A stretch of DNA of 64,000 nucleotides from JAUIET01 sp045105115. GTDB taxonomy: Bacteria; Pseudomonadota; Gammaproteobacteria; Pseudomonadales; JAUIET01. The position numbers and the translations under genes are program-made. This document shows positions 35,219 through 45,044 of this stretch, piece by piece (the first letter of the stretch is position 1; every line of letters starts with the position of its first letter). Location of the stretch: the NCBI GenBank assembly GCA_045105115.1, contig JBGCDE010000036.1:57474-121473 (forward strand). The letters run 5' to 3'. Under the pieces are notes generated by a model. It saw only the letters and a list, made by a program, of their open reading frames with translations, searched no databases and was not told the origin of the DNA.

Positions 35219-36538
35219 ATGCTATCGAACATCAGCATCCCACTATTGGGTATAGTGGATACTGCCATTTTAGGCCACCTCAACAGCCCCACTTATCTGG
35301 GCGCTGTGTCAGTTGGCGGCAGCATCATGGCTATGATTGCCTGGACCTTCTCTTTTTTACGCACCAGCACCACCGGCCTGACCGCGCAACACCACGGTGC
35401 CAATAACGCCCACGAAATAGAGCTGAGCGTGGCACGCGCTATTGCACTAAGCCTGCTGATCAGCCTTATTTTACTGGCATTGAGAGACATTCTGCTAGCG
35501 CCGGCTTTGGCATTTGTGGATGCCAGCGAGCAAGTTGACCAGCTGGCCCTGAGCTACAGCCAGATTCGCTTTTACAGTTTGCCCGCGATTCTGATCACCT
35601 ATTGCCTAAGCGGTTGGATGATTGGTGTACAAAATACGCGCGCCGTGATGCTGGTCATTATTAGCACCAATGTATTGAACATTGCGCTCGACTATCTATT
35701 CATCTTGAAACTCGGGCTTAACAGTGACGGTGCGGCCTGGGCAACCGTGGTCTCAGAATACACAGGCTGCCTGATTGCCTTAACGCTGTTCTTACGCCGC
35801 AGCACCGTGTCGCCAACAGATAATAAAACGACTGTTTCGATAGCAGCGCTGCTCAATGGTAAAACCATCGCAAAATTGTTGCAGATGAACGCAGACCTTA
35901 TGCTGCGAACCTTCTGCTTATTATTCTGTTTTCTATTTTTCACAGCTCAGGGCGCGCAGCAAGGCGACACCATCCTGGCGGCCAATGCCATTTTGCTGCA
36001 ATTGGTACTGTTGGCGGCGTTTGCATTGGACGGCTTTGCCCACGCCGCGGAAAGCCTCTGTGGGTACGCCATTGGTGAGCGCAGCAAAGACAAATTTCAT
36101 GCAACCGTGAAAGCCTGTCTGATTTGCTGTGTGGGCGCCAGTGCAGTGATCACACTGGGCTTGCTCGCCAGCCGGCATCTCATTGTTTACAGCTACAGCA
36201 GTATCGATGCGGTTCAGGCTGAGCTCAGTATTTATTTTGTGTGGCTGCTACTCATGCCAATCGCTGCGGTATGGTGTTACTTGTTTGACGGTGTATTTAT
36301 TGGTGCGGCGCAAACCGCTGCCATGCGCAATAGCATGCTGGCGTGCGCCTTATTTATTTTTCTACCGTTATGGTATGTGAGCCAAGTCTGGGGCAATCAC
36401 GGATTGTGGTTTGCGTTTACTGTGTTCAATCTTGCCAGGGGTGTGGCACTAGGCGCCTATTATCGGGTGTACAGTCGGCGCGGTAAGTGGATTGCACCGC
36501 CCACGCATGGAAGTAAGCAGGCCTTCGTCAACCGGTAA
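35219..36538 (+). CDS. MATE family efflux transporter (DinF-like)
   Basis: Multidrug/toxin extrusion transporter of 439 residues with about twelve helices, of the DinF branch, exporting organic cations or toxins with Na+ or H+ antiport. Early residues NISIPLLGIVDTAILGHL match the family's first helix. The first ATG lies inside that helix: upstream the frame is open to 35168 and encodes IYHRIWALAWPL, the expected start of helix 1. The true start is therefore probably a rare ATT (35180, AAGAG 9 bases upstream) or ATA, giving about 452 residues. Divergent from coxB. Confidence 0.88.
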   Translation: MLSNISIPLLGIVDTAILGHLNSPTYLGAVSVGGSIMAMIAWTFSFLRTSTTGLTAQHHGANNAHEIELSVARAIALSLLISLILLALRDILLAPALAFVDASEQVDQLALSYSQIRFYSLPAILITYCLSGWMIGVQNTRAVMLVIISTNVLNIALDYLFILKLGLNSDGAAWATVVSEYTGCLIALTLFLRRSTVSPTDNKTTVSIAALLNGKTIAKLLQMNADLMLRTFCLLFCFLFFTAQGAQQGDTILAANAILLQLVLLAAFALDGFAHAAESLCGYAIGERSKDKFHATVKACLICCVGASAVITLGLLASRHLIVYSYSSIDAVQAELSIYFVWLLLMPIAAVWCYLFDGVFIGAAQTAAMRNSMLACALFIFLPLWYVSQVWGNHGLWFAFTVFNLARGVALGAYYRVYSRRGKWIAPPTHGSKQAFVNR

Positions 36539-36772
36539 TTAAGGATCAATGATTTTGATCACGGTGGTTTCATCGGGCACTGGCTTTGGGCTAACACGGG
36601 TTTGTAATTCACCTGGCTGACCCAGCTCGTCCAGCGCTTCTGTGTGGCCACAGGCTACGCATTCCCTGATGACTTTTGCATCTTCGTTATACATAAGGGT
36701 TTTATCCTGCACACCGCAAGCCGTGCAGACTGCGCCGGCGATAAACCGTTTTGGGCGCTTCTGGTCAGCCAT
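36539..36772 (-). CDS. yheV: YheV family putative zinc-ribbon protein
   Basis: Small protein of 77 residues with two CxxC pairs (AVCTACGVQD and RECVACGHTE) forming a zinc ribbon, preceded by the family start KRPKRFIAGA. The function is unknown. The ATG overlaps the aroE stop by one base, so it is translated with aroE and hemF. Confidence 0.88.
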   Translation of the reverse strand: MADQKRPKRFIAGAVCTACGVQDKTLMYNEDAKVIRECVACGHTEALDELGQPGELQTRVSPKPVPDETTVIKIIDP

Positions 36773-37629
36773 TATGCGGGCAGCTCTAGCGTTGCTCGAA
36801 CACTGCGAATAACATTGGCCGTGTCCGGTCTCATTCCGCGCCACAGCGAGAACGATTCGGCGGCTTGTTCAACCAACATGCCCAGACCGTCGCTGCACTG
36901 CGCTGCACCCAGATTTTCCGCCCAGCGCATGAATATGGTGGCCTGTGCCTGGTACATCATATCGTACACGCAGACAGTGTCATTGATCACGCTGTCAGGC
37001 ACTTCAGGCAGCTCGCCATGCAAGCTTGCCGACGTCGCGTTGATAACAAGATCAAAACGGTAGGGTTTCAAGGCCTTTGTCTTCAGCGCAAGAATAGGTC
37101 CAAGGCCATCAAACTCCATCACAAGTTGCTCCGCTTTATCGAGCGAGCGATTACAAATAGCGATTAGCTCCGGCTGCTCTGCCAACAGCGGTTGCATTAC
37201 ACCGCGCACCGCGCCACCCGCACCCAGCACAAGCACGCGCTTGCCGCGGACTGACCAGAGAAGATTATCCAGAAGATCCGTGCGCAAACCCACGCCGTCG
37301 GTATTGGTGCCAAACAGATCGCCGTTTTCTTTACGTTTTATGGTGTTCACTGCGCGCGCCAAACTAGCGGCCTCGCTACTGTCGTCAACCATTTTCCAGG
37401 CTTGCTGCTTAAACGGCACGGTGATGTTTAAACCGCTGCCACCATTGGCAAAAAATTCGGCTACCGTATGCCCGAATTGATCAATTTCCGAAAACACTGC
37501 GTCGTATTCCATGGGCTGCGCGCATTGCTCGGCAAACAAGCGATGTATAAGCGGCGATTTACTTTGCCCAATGGGATTGCCAATCACTGCGTAGCGAGCA
37601 GTGCTGTTGTCAGATCGACGCGTACTCAT
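36772..37629 (-). CDS. aroE: Shikimate dehydrogenase
   Basis: NADPH-dependent enzyme of 285 residues reducing 3-dehydroshikimate in aromatic amino acid synthesis. It has the substrate loop VIGNPIGQSKSP, the catalytic Lys in TVPFKQQA, Asp in NTDGVGL and the nucleotide-binding GAGGAVRGV. The ATG overlaps the hemF stop (ATGA). The same aroE-hemF pairing is found in Pseudomonas. Confidence 0.96.
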   Translation of the reverse strand: MSTRRSDNSTARYAVIGNPIGQSKSPLIHRLFAEQCAQPMEYDAVFSEIDQFGHTVAEFFANGGSGLNITVPFKQQAWKMVDDSSEAASLARAVNTIKRKENGDLFGTNTDGVGLRTDLLDNLLWSVRGKRVLVLGAGGAVRGVMQPLLAEQPELIAICNRSLDKAEQLVMEFDGLGPILALKTKALKPYRFDLVINATSASLHGELPEVPDSVINDTVCVYDMMYQAQATIFMRWAENLGAAQCSDGLGMLVEQAAESFSLWRGMRPDTANVIRSVRATLELPA

Positions 37630-38522
37630 AACCAATCCCGCGGCGGCAGAAATGTCTCGGTGAGGCTCGCCTCCGGACTGCCAGGCTCAGCTTCAAACCC
37701 GTATTCCCAACGAACCAACGGCGGCAGGCTCATCAAAATGCTCTCGATGCGGCCATTGCTTTGCAGGCCAAAAAGAGTGCCTCGATCGTAGACCAAATTG
37801 AATTCTACGTAGCGCCCCCGCCGGTATAGCTGAAAGTTACGCTCGCGCTCGCCCCACTCTGTGTCTTTTCGACGATCTACTATTGGCAAATACGCTGGTA
37901 GAAAACTGTCTCCCACCGAGCGCAGAAAAGCAAAGGTATTGTCGAAATCACCATCCATATCATCGAAGAACAGACCGCCAACGCCGCGAGCCTCATTGCG
38001 ATGTTTGTTGAAAAAATAATCATCACACCAACGCTTTAATTCGGCATAACGATCTTCACCAAACTCGCTGCAGGCGGCATTAGCCGTTCTGTGCCAATGC
38101 TGACAATCTTCTTCAAATGCGTAATACGGCGTTAGGTCATACCCCCCGCCAAACCACCAGACCGGCTCGGCGCCGTCTTGTTCGGCAACGAAAAAGCGTA
38201 CGTTAGCGTGGCTGGTGGGTACATACGGATTTTTAGGGTGAATGACCAAAGACACGCCCATCGCTTCCCAGCGCCTGCCTGCGATATCAGATCGTCGTTG
38301 TGAGGCACTCGCTGGCAAGGAACTGCCTAAAATATGAGAGAAGTTAACACCGGCTTTTTCAAACAAAGCGCCGTCACTGAACACCCGGCTTTCTCCGCCA
38401 CCACCCTCTGGTCGTTGCCAACTGTCTTCCAGATAATGAACCTCACTGTCACGCTCATGAAGGGCATCGCAGATGCTCTGCTGCAAGCCAGTCAGGTAGT
38501 GTCGAACCGCTTCTTTATCCAT
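37626..38522 (-). CDS. hemF: Oxygen-dependent coproporphyrinogen III oxidase
   Basis: Enzyme of 298 residues for the aerobic decarboxylation of coproporphyrinogen III in heme synthesis. Signatures are HANVRFF, the glycine-rich WFGGGYDLTPYY and GLFFDDM. It supports the aerobic lifestyle also shown by the oxidase genes. It overlaps aroE and follows tsaC after 21 bases. Confidence 0.96.
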   Translation of the reverse strand: MDKEAVRHYLTGLQQSICDALHERDSEVHYLEDSWQRPEGGGGESRVFSDGALFEKAGVNFSHILGSSLPASASQRRSDIAGRRWEAMGVSLVIHPKNPYVPTSHANVRFFVAEQDGAEPVWWFGGGYDLTPYYAFEEDCQHWHRTANAACSEFGEDRYAELKRWCDDYFFNKHRNEARGVGGLFFDDMDGDFDNTFAFLRSVGDSFLPAYLPIVDRRKDTEWGERERNFQLYRRGRYVEFNLVYDRGTLFGLQSNGRIESILMSLPPLVRWEYGFEAEPGSPEASLTETFLPPRDWL

Positions 38523-38543
38523 CAGTCATTTGTGCTTCGTTGC

Positions 38544-39116
38544 TCAGGTGCGGCTGGCGCGCACAGTTTCACCACTGTCTATATAGCGGATTTCACTGAC
38601 TGACGTTGCGCCACCCAAATTGCCTGCCAGGTAATAGTCTACCGCGTTTGCGAAATAACCACGCGCCTGCGCCACACTTCGGGCCGGTTGGCGCCCACTT
38701 GGGTTAGCGGAGGTAGACACAATGGGCCCAGACCAGGCAGTGCACAGCTGTTCAACCAAAGGGTGAGCGCTTACTCTCACGCACAAGGTTGGTCTGCCGC
38801 CACTCAGCAGTGGGTCAACGTTTGGGTTGCAAGGGGCTATCCAGCTGGTTGGGTGCGCTTGCCGGCTGCCAAGTCGCTGCCATTCGTCAACGCTTAAGTC
38901 GCCAAGCCAGGGTGCAAGCTGTTCTTTATTGGCAGCAACCAGAATCAAGCCTTTGTCTGGGCTGCGCCGCTTGAGTTGCAGCAAGCGGGCTAATGCCTGG
39001 CTGTTATCCGGGTCACATCCCAGTCCCCAAACGGCTTCCGTTGGATACGCTAGCAGGCCTCCAGCTTGCAGTGTTTCTACCGCCCGCTGAACTCGAAATG
39101 GCGAGATGCCCGCCAC
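38544..39116 (-). CDS. tsaC: Threonylcarbamoyl-AMP synthase TsaC
   Basis: YrdC/Sua5-domain enzyme of 190 residues that makes threonylcarbamoyl-AMP for the t6A37 modification of tRNAs reading ANN codons. Marks are the substrate loop YPTEAVWGLGCD, KRRSPDKGLI and STSANPSG. The start is a GTG at 39116. It follows purE on the same strand and precedes hemF. Confidence 0.93.
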   Translation of the reverse strand: MAGISPFRVQRAVETLQAGGLLAYPTEAVWGLGCDPDNSQALARLLQLKRRSPDKGLILVAANKEQLAPWLGDLSVDEWQRLGSRQAHPTSWIAPCNPNVDPLLSGGRPTLCVRVSAHPLVEQLCTAWSGPIVSTSANPSGRQPARSVAQARGYFANAVDYYLAGNLGGATSVSEIRYIDSGETVRASRT

Positions 39117-39150
39117 GCTTAGATGCCTGCTTCCAGCCGTATTGCTTTAA

Positions 39151-39657
39151 CTAGCGCGCCGCCAATTGCTCTTGCAGCTTGGCGTCTTTCGCCAGTACCG
39201 CATCGGTGTTGTCTGCACGTTCCTGACGAACCCTGGCAGCCAGGTCTGCGTCCACTAGAGATACAATCTGGGCGGCCAGGTAGGCTGCATTTTTCGCACC
39301 GGCCTTACCGATTGCAACTGAGCCAACCGGTATTCCTGGCGGCATTTGAACGGTAGACAACAGCGCGTCCAGGCCTTCCATGCTGGCGTTCAGTGGCACG
39401 CCAATTACCGGTTTAACGGTATTGGCAGCAACGGCACCGGCCAAATGCGCCGCCATACCAGCGGCGGCAATAAATACCTGACAACCGCGCTCTTCAGCGT
39501 CTCTTACAAACTCTTTGGCTTGCACGGGTGTGCGGTGCGCAGACAGCACTCGCGCCTCAAATCGCAGGCCCAATTTATCCAGCACATCAAAGCTGGCTTC
39601 CATAACAGGTAAATCAGAGTCAGAGCCCATAAGCACGGCAACGAATGGAGTGGTCAT
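39151..39657 (-). CDS. purE: N5-carboxyaminoimidazole ribonucleotide mutase
   Basis: Class I PurE of 168 residues in purine synthesis. It has the nucleotide loop MGSDSDLPV, the catalytic His in SAHRTP and GVPLNASM. A purK partner is not adjacent. Its position between dprA and tsaC differs from the purEK pair found elsewhere in many gammaproteobacteria. Confidence 0.94.
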   Translation of the reverse strand: MTTPFVAVLMGSDSDLPVMEASFDVLDKLGLRFEARVLSAHRTPVQAKEFVRDAEERGCQVFIAAAGMAAHLAGAVAANTVKPVIGVPLNASMEGLDALLSTVQMPPGIPVGSVAIGKAGAKNAAYLAAQIVSLVDADLAARVRQERADNTDAVLAKDAKLQEQLAAR

Positions 39658-39741
39658 AAAGTACGCTCGGCAGTTTTAAGAAAGCCGGCGAAATTACCTC
39701 AACTCGCAGTTTGGTGCAAGAAAAGTTCGCTAATACCGTGC

Positions 39742-40887
39742 TTAGCGAATGCGTTGATAGCGCCCCGCCGTCTGCTCAATACGGCCACATAGCTGCAATT
39801 CAAGCAAGGCTGCACTGACCTCCGCCACGGCCAAACCCGTTTCCTGGATGATGGCATCAATTGCTGTTGGCTCATAATGTATTTGGTGTAGTACGGTTGC
39901 CAGGCGCAGCGCAACCGCCTGCTGTTGAGGCTCAAAATCTTCAAGTTGCGCTGGTTGTTGACCGCTGAGCTGACATTGCAAAGCATCCAATACGTCCGCC
40001 GGATGATTGAGCAGGCGGGCGCCGCTTTTGATCAACTCGTTGCAGCCTGAGCTGCCGGCATTATTGATGGATCCTGGCACCGCATACACTTCACGGTTTT
40101 GCTCCAATGCATAGCGCGCCGTAATTAAAGAGCCACTGCGTTTCGCCGCCTCAATCACGATGGTTGCGTGGCTTAGCCCGCTGATAATACGGTTTCGTTG
40201 CGGGAAATTACCGGGCTGCGGCGATGTTGCTGGAGGGAACTCACTGATAACACAACCATTTTTGGCGATCTCAGCAGCCAAACTCTGGTTTCTTCTGGGG
40301 TACAGGTTTGCAAGCCCGCTGCCCAAAACGGCAACCGTAGGCTGGCCAGCATTTAAAGCTGCTTTGTGACTGGCGCTATCAATACCCAAGGCCATTCCAC
40401 TGCACACCACCAGACCACTACTGGCAAGTTGAGTGGCAAAACGTTGGGCGGTGTCCAGCCCCGCTTTACTTGCTTTACGACTGCCCACCAGTGCCACCTG
40501 TGCGTGTTTTAAGATGCTTTTGTTACCCCAGACGTACAGCAGTGGCGGCGGCAAATTTATCTCGGCGAGTAAGGGTGGGTAATCCTCATCTTCTTGCGTC
40601 ACCACCGACCATTGCGACTGCTCACACAGTGCGAAATCTTTCTCTGCCTGGCGGATATATGAACTTTGCGGGTCGCGACGAATAAGCTCTAACAAGCCTG
40701 CTTGAGTATCTGCGTGCAAGCGCGCTGATTGCCAATCGGCATGCCCGGCGTTTAATAACTGCTCAAGGCTTGAAAAGTGTTTGAAAAGGCGTGCTTCGCG
40801 TACCGGCCCCAATTCAGGCAGGTGCTGCAGTGCCATATACAGGCGCGCACGATGTTCTTGGTCAACAGGGGAGTGGGTGACGGCCAT
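39742..40887 (-). CDS. dprA: DNA processing protein DprA
   Basis: Protein of 381 residues that loads RecA on incoming single-stranded DNA during transformation. An N-terminal SAM-like region (1-80) leads to the Rossmann-fold core (about 115-290) with VGSRKASKAG, SGMALGID and the FPPATSP region, followed by a C-terminal winged helix (about 320-380). It follows the LysM gene on the same strand. With yifB it suggests competence, though the type IV pilus genes are not in this window. Confidence 0.94.
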   Translation of the reverse strand: MAVTHSPVDQEHRARLYMALQHLPELGPVREARLFKHFSSLEQLLNAGHADWQSARLHADTQAGLLELIRRDPQSSYIRQAEKDFALCEQSQWSVVTQEDEDYPPLLAEINLPPPLLYVWGNKSILKHAQVALVGSRKASKAGLDTAQRFATQLASSGLVVCSGMALGIDSASHKAALNAGQPTVAVLGSGLANLYPRRNQSLAAEIAKNGCVISEFPPATSPQPGNFPQRNRIISGLSHATIVIEAAKRSGSLITARYALEQNREVYAVPGSINNAGSSGCNELIKSGARLLNHPADVLDALQCQLSGQQPAQLEDFEPQQQAVALRLATVLHQIHYEPTAIDAIIQETGLAVAEVSAALLELQLCGRIEQTAGRYQRIR

Positions 40888-40993
40888 CCTTGCCTCCTTT
40901 CACCGGGAAAGGTAGCGATCACACAACAGTATTTTTTAAGGGCTTAATGGCCAGACAGATGCCCGGCCAGATTCATCCTTGAGTGGGCGGTCG

Positions 40994-42022
40994 CTACGGG
41001 TTGTGTACCCGGTCCATCACCTTCAGAGGTTGAGTGGCACGAAGTACAAGTCCATAGCTCATTCTTTCATATGTACGAAAAACCATCAATAGTCCGGCAC
41101 GCTCATCGGGCAATTGCACCCATTCCCGCTCTTTTCGGTCCAGAACACGCTCACCACGACGATCAATGGCCAGTACATTGCCCTCAGACAAGCCGTCACG
41201 CTCACCTTTGTTCAGTACCACAATATCCATAAAGCCGATTTGCGTCACACCGCCTTCAACCGCCGCGATATACCCGTCGATTTCTTCAGTGGGTGCATCA
41301 GGAATGAAGGTTGCTGTTACCCGTCGCTCAACGTTGGGCAGCAAGCGGTCTTCAATACGTATTTCCTCGCGGCTGCGATTTACCTGAAAGTGACCAAGAT
41401 CGCCATCAACACTGAGTTTTTTAACACCCCCTATGTCCAGCGCCGAGATACCAAGAATTTCTTTGGTTTTTGGGTCACGAAATACTTCGCCTTTACGATA
41501 CACGCCGAACACATCATCTTTTTCTGCGAAGCTTCCGCGCGCGAATAATTCATCACCCGCTGCCGTTACAATGTGGCCTTGCGCGCCCGCCAATACATAA
41601 GGTGCGGCTTCCAGTTCACCATCGTCAACAATGCGACTGTTGCTCAGGAACGCATTAATTTTTTCAAGCGGTATAGCCGGTATAGCATTGTCTACCGGCG
41701 ACAAACGCATCTTTGGTGTTAGGCGCACTGTATTGCTATTCGGTCCGCGCGTAACCCTGAGGCGTGGCTTGCCATCAAGATACACCAGGTTGATAACGTC
41801 GCCGGGAAAGATCAAATGCGGGTTGGCAATTTGTGGGTTCACCTGCCAAATTTCCGGCCACAACCACGGGTCGCGAAGAAACTTACCCGAAATGTCCCAG
41901 AGCGTGTCGCCCTTAACGACCACATGCTGATCAGGATGGCCGTCACGCATTACCACATCGGCCTGTGCCGCCAGACCAAAAAGCCACAAGCCCAATATGC
42001 TTGAAAGCAATAATTTTTTCAT
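40994..42022 (-). CDS. LysM domain protein
   Basis: Exported protein of 342 residues with a signal peptide (about 1-21) and one LysM peptidoglycan-binding domain (about 33-85, VVVKGDTLWDISG to FPGDVINL). The remaining 250 residues form a conserved domain of unknown function found in the same position upstream of dprA in Pseudomonas (PA0020-like). It is divergent from def. Confidence 0.88.
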   Translation of the reverse strand: MKKLLLSSILGLWLFGLAAQADVVMRDGHPDQHVVVKGDTLWDISGKFLRDPWLWPEIWQVNPQIANPHLIFPGDVINLVYLDGKPRLRVTRGPNSNTVRLTPKMRLSPVDNAIPAIPLEKINAFLSNSRIVDDGELEAAPYVLAGAQGHIVTAAGDELFARGSFAEKDDVFGVYRKGEVFRDPKTKEILGISALDIGGVKKLSVDGDLGHFQVNRSREEIRIEDRLLPNVERRVTATFIPDAPTEEIDGYIAAVEGGVTQIGFMDIVVLNKGERDGLSEGNVLAIDRRGERVLDRKEREWVQLPDERAGLLMVFRTYERMSYGLVLRATQPLKVMDRVHNP

Positions 42023-42062
42023 TACCGTACCTTTTCCAACTTGCCGACGTGCAGGGGAGACC

Positions 42063-42090
42063 TTGAAAATAGCGCGCGTGGCGTTATAAC
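42063..42090 (+). promoter_or_regulatory. Probable sigma-70 promoter for def operon
   Basis: TTGAAA at 42063 and TATAAC at 42085 are separated by 16 bases, facing def. The leader to the def ATG would be about 125 bases. No other -35/-10 pair in this gap is as good. Confidence 0.45.
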
Positions 42091-42222
42091 ACCATTTATA
42101 CTATAGCATGTGTCGGCGATTTCGCCGGTTGGTGTAAAGGCCTTAACCGGCCTGTTCCAAACGGTAAAAATGCCTGTTTGTGCGCCGTATCACGCTCTTT
42201 TTATCAACAATTTGTACAACGA

Positions 42223-42726
42223 ATGGCCATCCTTGAAATACTTGAATTCCCAGACCCCAGGTTACGCAATAAAGCGAAACCGATAGGCACTGTAACCGAC
42301 CGTCATCGACAGTTAATAGACGACATGCTGGAAACAATGTACGACGCGCCGGGCATTGGGCTGGCCGCCACGCAGGTCAATATTCACGAGCAATTAATCG
42401 TAATTGACGTCAGTGAAGAGCGCGACACGCCGCTGGTGTTTATCAACCCGAGCATCTCAATATTAGACGACGAAATGCGCGCCTATGAAGAGGGGTGTTT
42501 GTCAGTGCCCGATTATCAAGACACCGTAAAGCGCCCGGCGCATGTCACGGTAAAAGCCCTGGACAGAAACGGCGATGCGTTTGAAATGCAACCAGACGAC
42601 CTACTTGCGGTGTGCATTCAGCACGAAATGGACCATTTGAATGGCAAACTGTTCGTTGACTATTTGTCGTCGTTGAAACGCCAGCGCTTGCGCAGCAAAA
42701 TCGCCAAGCGCCAACGCGCTGGATGA
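42223..42726 (+). CDS. def: Peptide deformylase
   Basis: Metallo-hydrolase of 167 residues that removes the formyl group from nascent proteins. Motif 1 is GIGLAATQV, motif 2 is EGCLSVP (metal Cys) and motif 3 is QHEMDHLNG (two metal His and catalytic Glu). I chose ATG 42223, the normal family start; the frame opens earlier. Its stop overlaps the fmt start. Confidence 0.96.
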   Translation: MAILEILEFPDPRLRNKAKPIGTVTDRHRQLIDDMLETMYDAPGIGLAATQVNIHEQLIVIDVSEERDTPLVFINPSISILDDEMRAYEEGCLSVPDYQDTVKRPAHVTVKALDRNGDAFEMQPDDLLAVCIQHEMDHLNGKLFVDYLSSLKRQRLRSKIAKRQRAG

Positions 42727-43709
42727 CAACGCCCGCTCTTCGCCTGGTTTTTGCCGGTACACCTGAATTTGCAGCACTTGCACTAAGCGCCCTGATTAAC
42801 AGTGAGCATTGCGAGGTGGTTGCGGTATACACACAACCTGACCGGCCCCGTGGGCGAGGTAAAAAGCTGGTGCCCAGCCCAGTCAAGTCGGTTGCCACAG
42901 ACAATGCTATTGCCGTGTGTCAGCCACTTGATTTTAAACAAGAAAGCGATCTTCAAATACTTAAGGAATGGCGCGCAGACATCATGGTGGTAGCAGCCTA
43001 CGGTTTGTTGTTGCCGCAAAGTGTATTGGATACGCCGCGCCTGGGGTGCATCAATATTCATGCGTCTTTATTGCCACGCTGGCGCGGTGCCGCACCGGTA
43101 GAGCGCGCAATAGAAGCGGGTGATGCTGAGACAGGCGTGACTATCATGCAGATGGATGCCGGCCTTGATACGGGCGATATGTTGCTAAAAAAATACTGTG
43201 AAATTACGGACAGCGACACCGGCGACAGCATTCGTGCAAAATTGGTCAGCTTGGGAAGCGAGGCAATCGTGGAGAGTATCGAGGGCTTTGCGCGGGGTGC
43301 TATGAACGCAGAACAACAAGAAAACGAAAGCGCCAATTACGCAAAAAAGATAAACAAACCCGAAACCGCCATCGATTGGACGGACACCGCCGAAAACATT
43401 GATCGTAAAATTCGGGCGTTTTATTCAGACTATACCTGCTTCACCTTGCTTGATGGCGAGCGCATAAAAGTCGGGCCGGATAGCAAAGCAGTGAGTGGTG
43501 GCACTAACAGTAATGTTTCTTCTAAAACGCCCGGATCGATCATCGCCGTCGACAAAGACGCTATTACCGTGCAATGCGGCACAAACAGCGTGCAGCTAAA
43601 ACAACTACAGTTTCCAGGCGGGCGCATGATGAGTGTGCGTGATTGTCTGAATTCCCGCGCCGCGCAATTGCAACCAGGCGGACAATTCGAACCCTACAGT
43701 GAGCAATAA
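42723..43709 (+). CDS. fmt: Methionyl-tRNA formyltransferase
   Basis: Enzyme of 328 residues that formylates initiator Met-tRNA. The N-terminal formyltransferase fold has FAGTPEFAA and the catalytic Asn/His in INIHASLLPRWRGAAP; the C-terminal OB-like domain occupies about 210-315. It overlaps def by 4 bases and rsmB by 11 bases, so the cap-and-decap pair is co-translated. Confidence 0.96.
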   Translation: MTTPALRLVFAGTPEFAALALSALINSEHCEVVAVYTQPDRPRGRGKKLVPSPVKSVATDNAIAVCQPLDFKQESDLQILKEWRADIMVVAAYGLLLPQSVLDTPRLGCINIHASLLPRWRGAAPVERAIEAGDAETGVTIMQMDAGLDTGDMLLKKYCEITDSDTGDSIRAKLVSLGSEAIVESIEGFARGAMNAEQQENESANYAKKINKPETAIDWTDTAENIDRKIRAFYSDYTCFTLLDGERIKVGPDSKAVSGGTNSNVSSKTPGSIIAVDKDAITVQCGTNSVQLKQLQFPGGRMMSVRDCLNSRAAQLQPGGQFEPYSEQ

Positions 43710-45024
43710 ACCCAAGCAGCAACGCGACTTACGCAGTGATAACAGCCGCGTATTGGCCGCCAACATTCTCTGTCGTTTGCTAAACCACGACGGCTCTTTG
43801 GCAACTTTGCTGCCGCACTATCTTACTGCGTCAGAAAACGCTGAACGCCACAGTGAAGTAAAAGAAATGTGTTACGGCGTTATGCGCTGGTATTTTCAAC
43901 TTGACGCGGTACTTGCCAAGTTGATCAGCAAACCACTGCGGCGCAAAGACGCCGATGTTCGCGCCTTGCTTTTGATCGGGCTATACCAATTACTGCATAT
44001 GCGTACACCATCTCACGCGGCTGTTAGTGAAACAGTTAACGCGGCTACGATTTTGAAAAAAACCTGGGCAAAAGCGTTGATTAACGGTGTTCTGCGCAAT
44101 GCCGATCGACAATCAGAAGAGCTATTAGCCACACTCACACCGGCTCAGCAATCAGCTTTTCCACCTTGGTTGTTTGAGCGTCTTGAGCGCTGTTGGCCAG
44201 AGCACATTGACCAACTGTTGGCCGCCAGCAATCAGCGCCCACCGATGACGTTACGGGTTAATCTTACAAAACAAACTCGCGAAGCGGCATTGCAGTCGTT
44301 ACGCGACGCTGAAATAGAAGGTACTTCTGGTCTGCTGAGCGATTGCGCCATCACACTGAATAAAGCCAGCGACGTAGCCAAGCTACCGGGTTTTCAAAAC
44401 GGCCGTATCAGCGTGCAGGATGAAGGCGCCCAACTTGCCGCTACCTTGCTTGACCTGAAAGAAGGACACTCAGTACTAGACGCCTGTTGTGCGCCAGGCG
44501 GTAAAACCGGGCATATTCTCGAAAGCGTGAATAACATCGCTGTAGATGCAATGGACAACAGCGGACAACGGCTTGAGCGAGTCAGCGAAAACCTTGAGCG
44601 ACTTGGCCTGCAAGCCACGCTTATTGAAGCCGACGCCAGTGACGCGGATCACTGGAAGGGGGCTGAGTATTACCAGCGCATTTTGTTGGATGTACCTTGT
44701 TCCGCCACCGGAGTAATACGACGAAATCCGGACATTAAGTACTTACGCCGACAAGACGATATTGCCAAGTTAGGCCGCGTACAACTCGCCATGTTACGCA
44801 CCTGCTGGTCGAAACTGGCACCCGGCGGCAAATTACTGTATTCCACATGTTCAATTTTACCGGAAGAAAATCAACAAATTATCGCTGCCTTTGTTGAATC
44901 CCAAGACGATGCAACGCATGATCACATTGTGGCGGACTGGGGTGAGGAGTGTACCTACGGTCGCCAGTTGCTGCCCTCAAGCCATGACGGTTTTTACTAC
45001 GCGCGTTTAGTCAAAAACCCTTAG
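43699..45024 (+). CDS. rsmB: 16S rRNA m5C967 methyltransferase RsmB
   Basis: SAM-dependent enzyme of 441 residues. An N-terminal NusB-like domain (about 10-140) precedes the methyltransferase domain with LDACCAPGGKTGHI and the two catalytic cysteines in VPCSATG and YSTCSILPEEN. The start is a GTG inside the end of fmt. Confidence 0.95.
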   Translation: MSNKPKQQRDLRSDNSRVLAANILCRLLNHDGSLATLLPHYLTASENAERHSEVKEMCYGVMRWYFQLDAVLAKLISKPLRRKDADVRALLLIGLYQLLHMRTPSHAAVSETVNAATILKKTWAKALINGVLRNADRQSEELLATLTPAQQSAFPPWLFERLERCWPEHIDQLLAASNQRPPMTLRVNLTKQTREAALQSLRDAEIEGTSGLLSDCAITLNKASDVAKLPGFQNGRISVQDEGAQLAATLLDLKEGHSVLDACCAPGGKTGHILESVNNIAVDAMDNSGQRLERVSENLERLGLQATLIEADASDADHWKGAEYYQRILLDVPCSATGVIRRNPDIKYLRRQDDIAKLGRVQLAMLRTCWSKLAPGGKLLYSTCSILPEENQQIIAAFVESQDDATHDHIVADWGEECTYGRQLLPSSHDGFYYARLVKNP

Positions 45025-45044
45025 GCGGTTCCTTAGCCCGTTAC

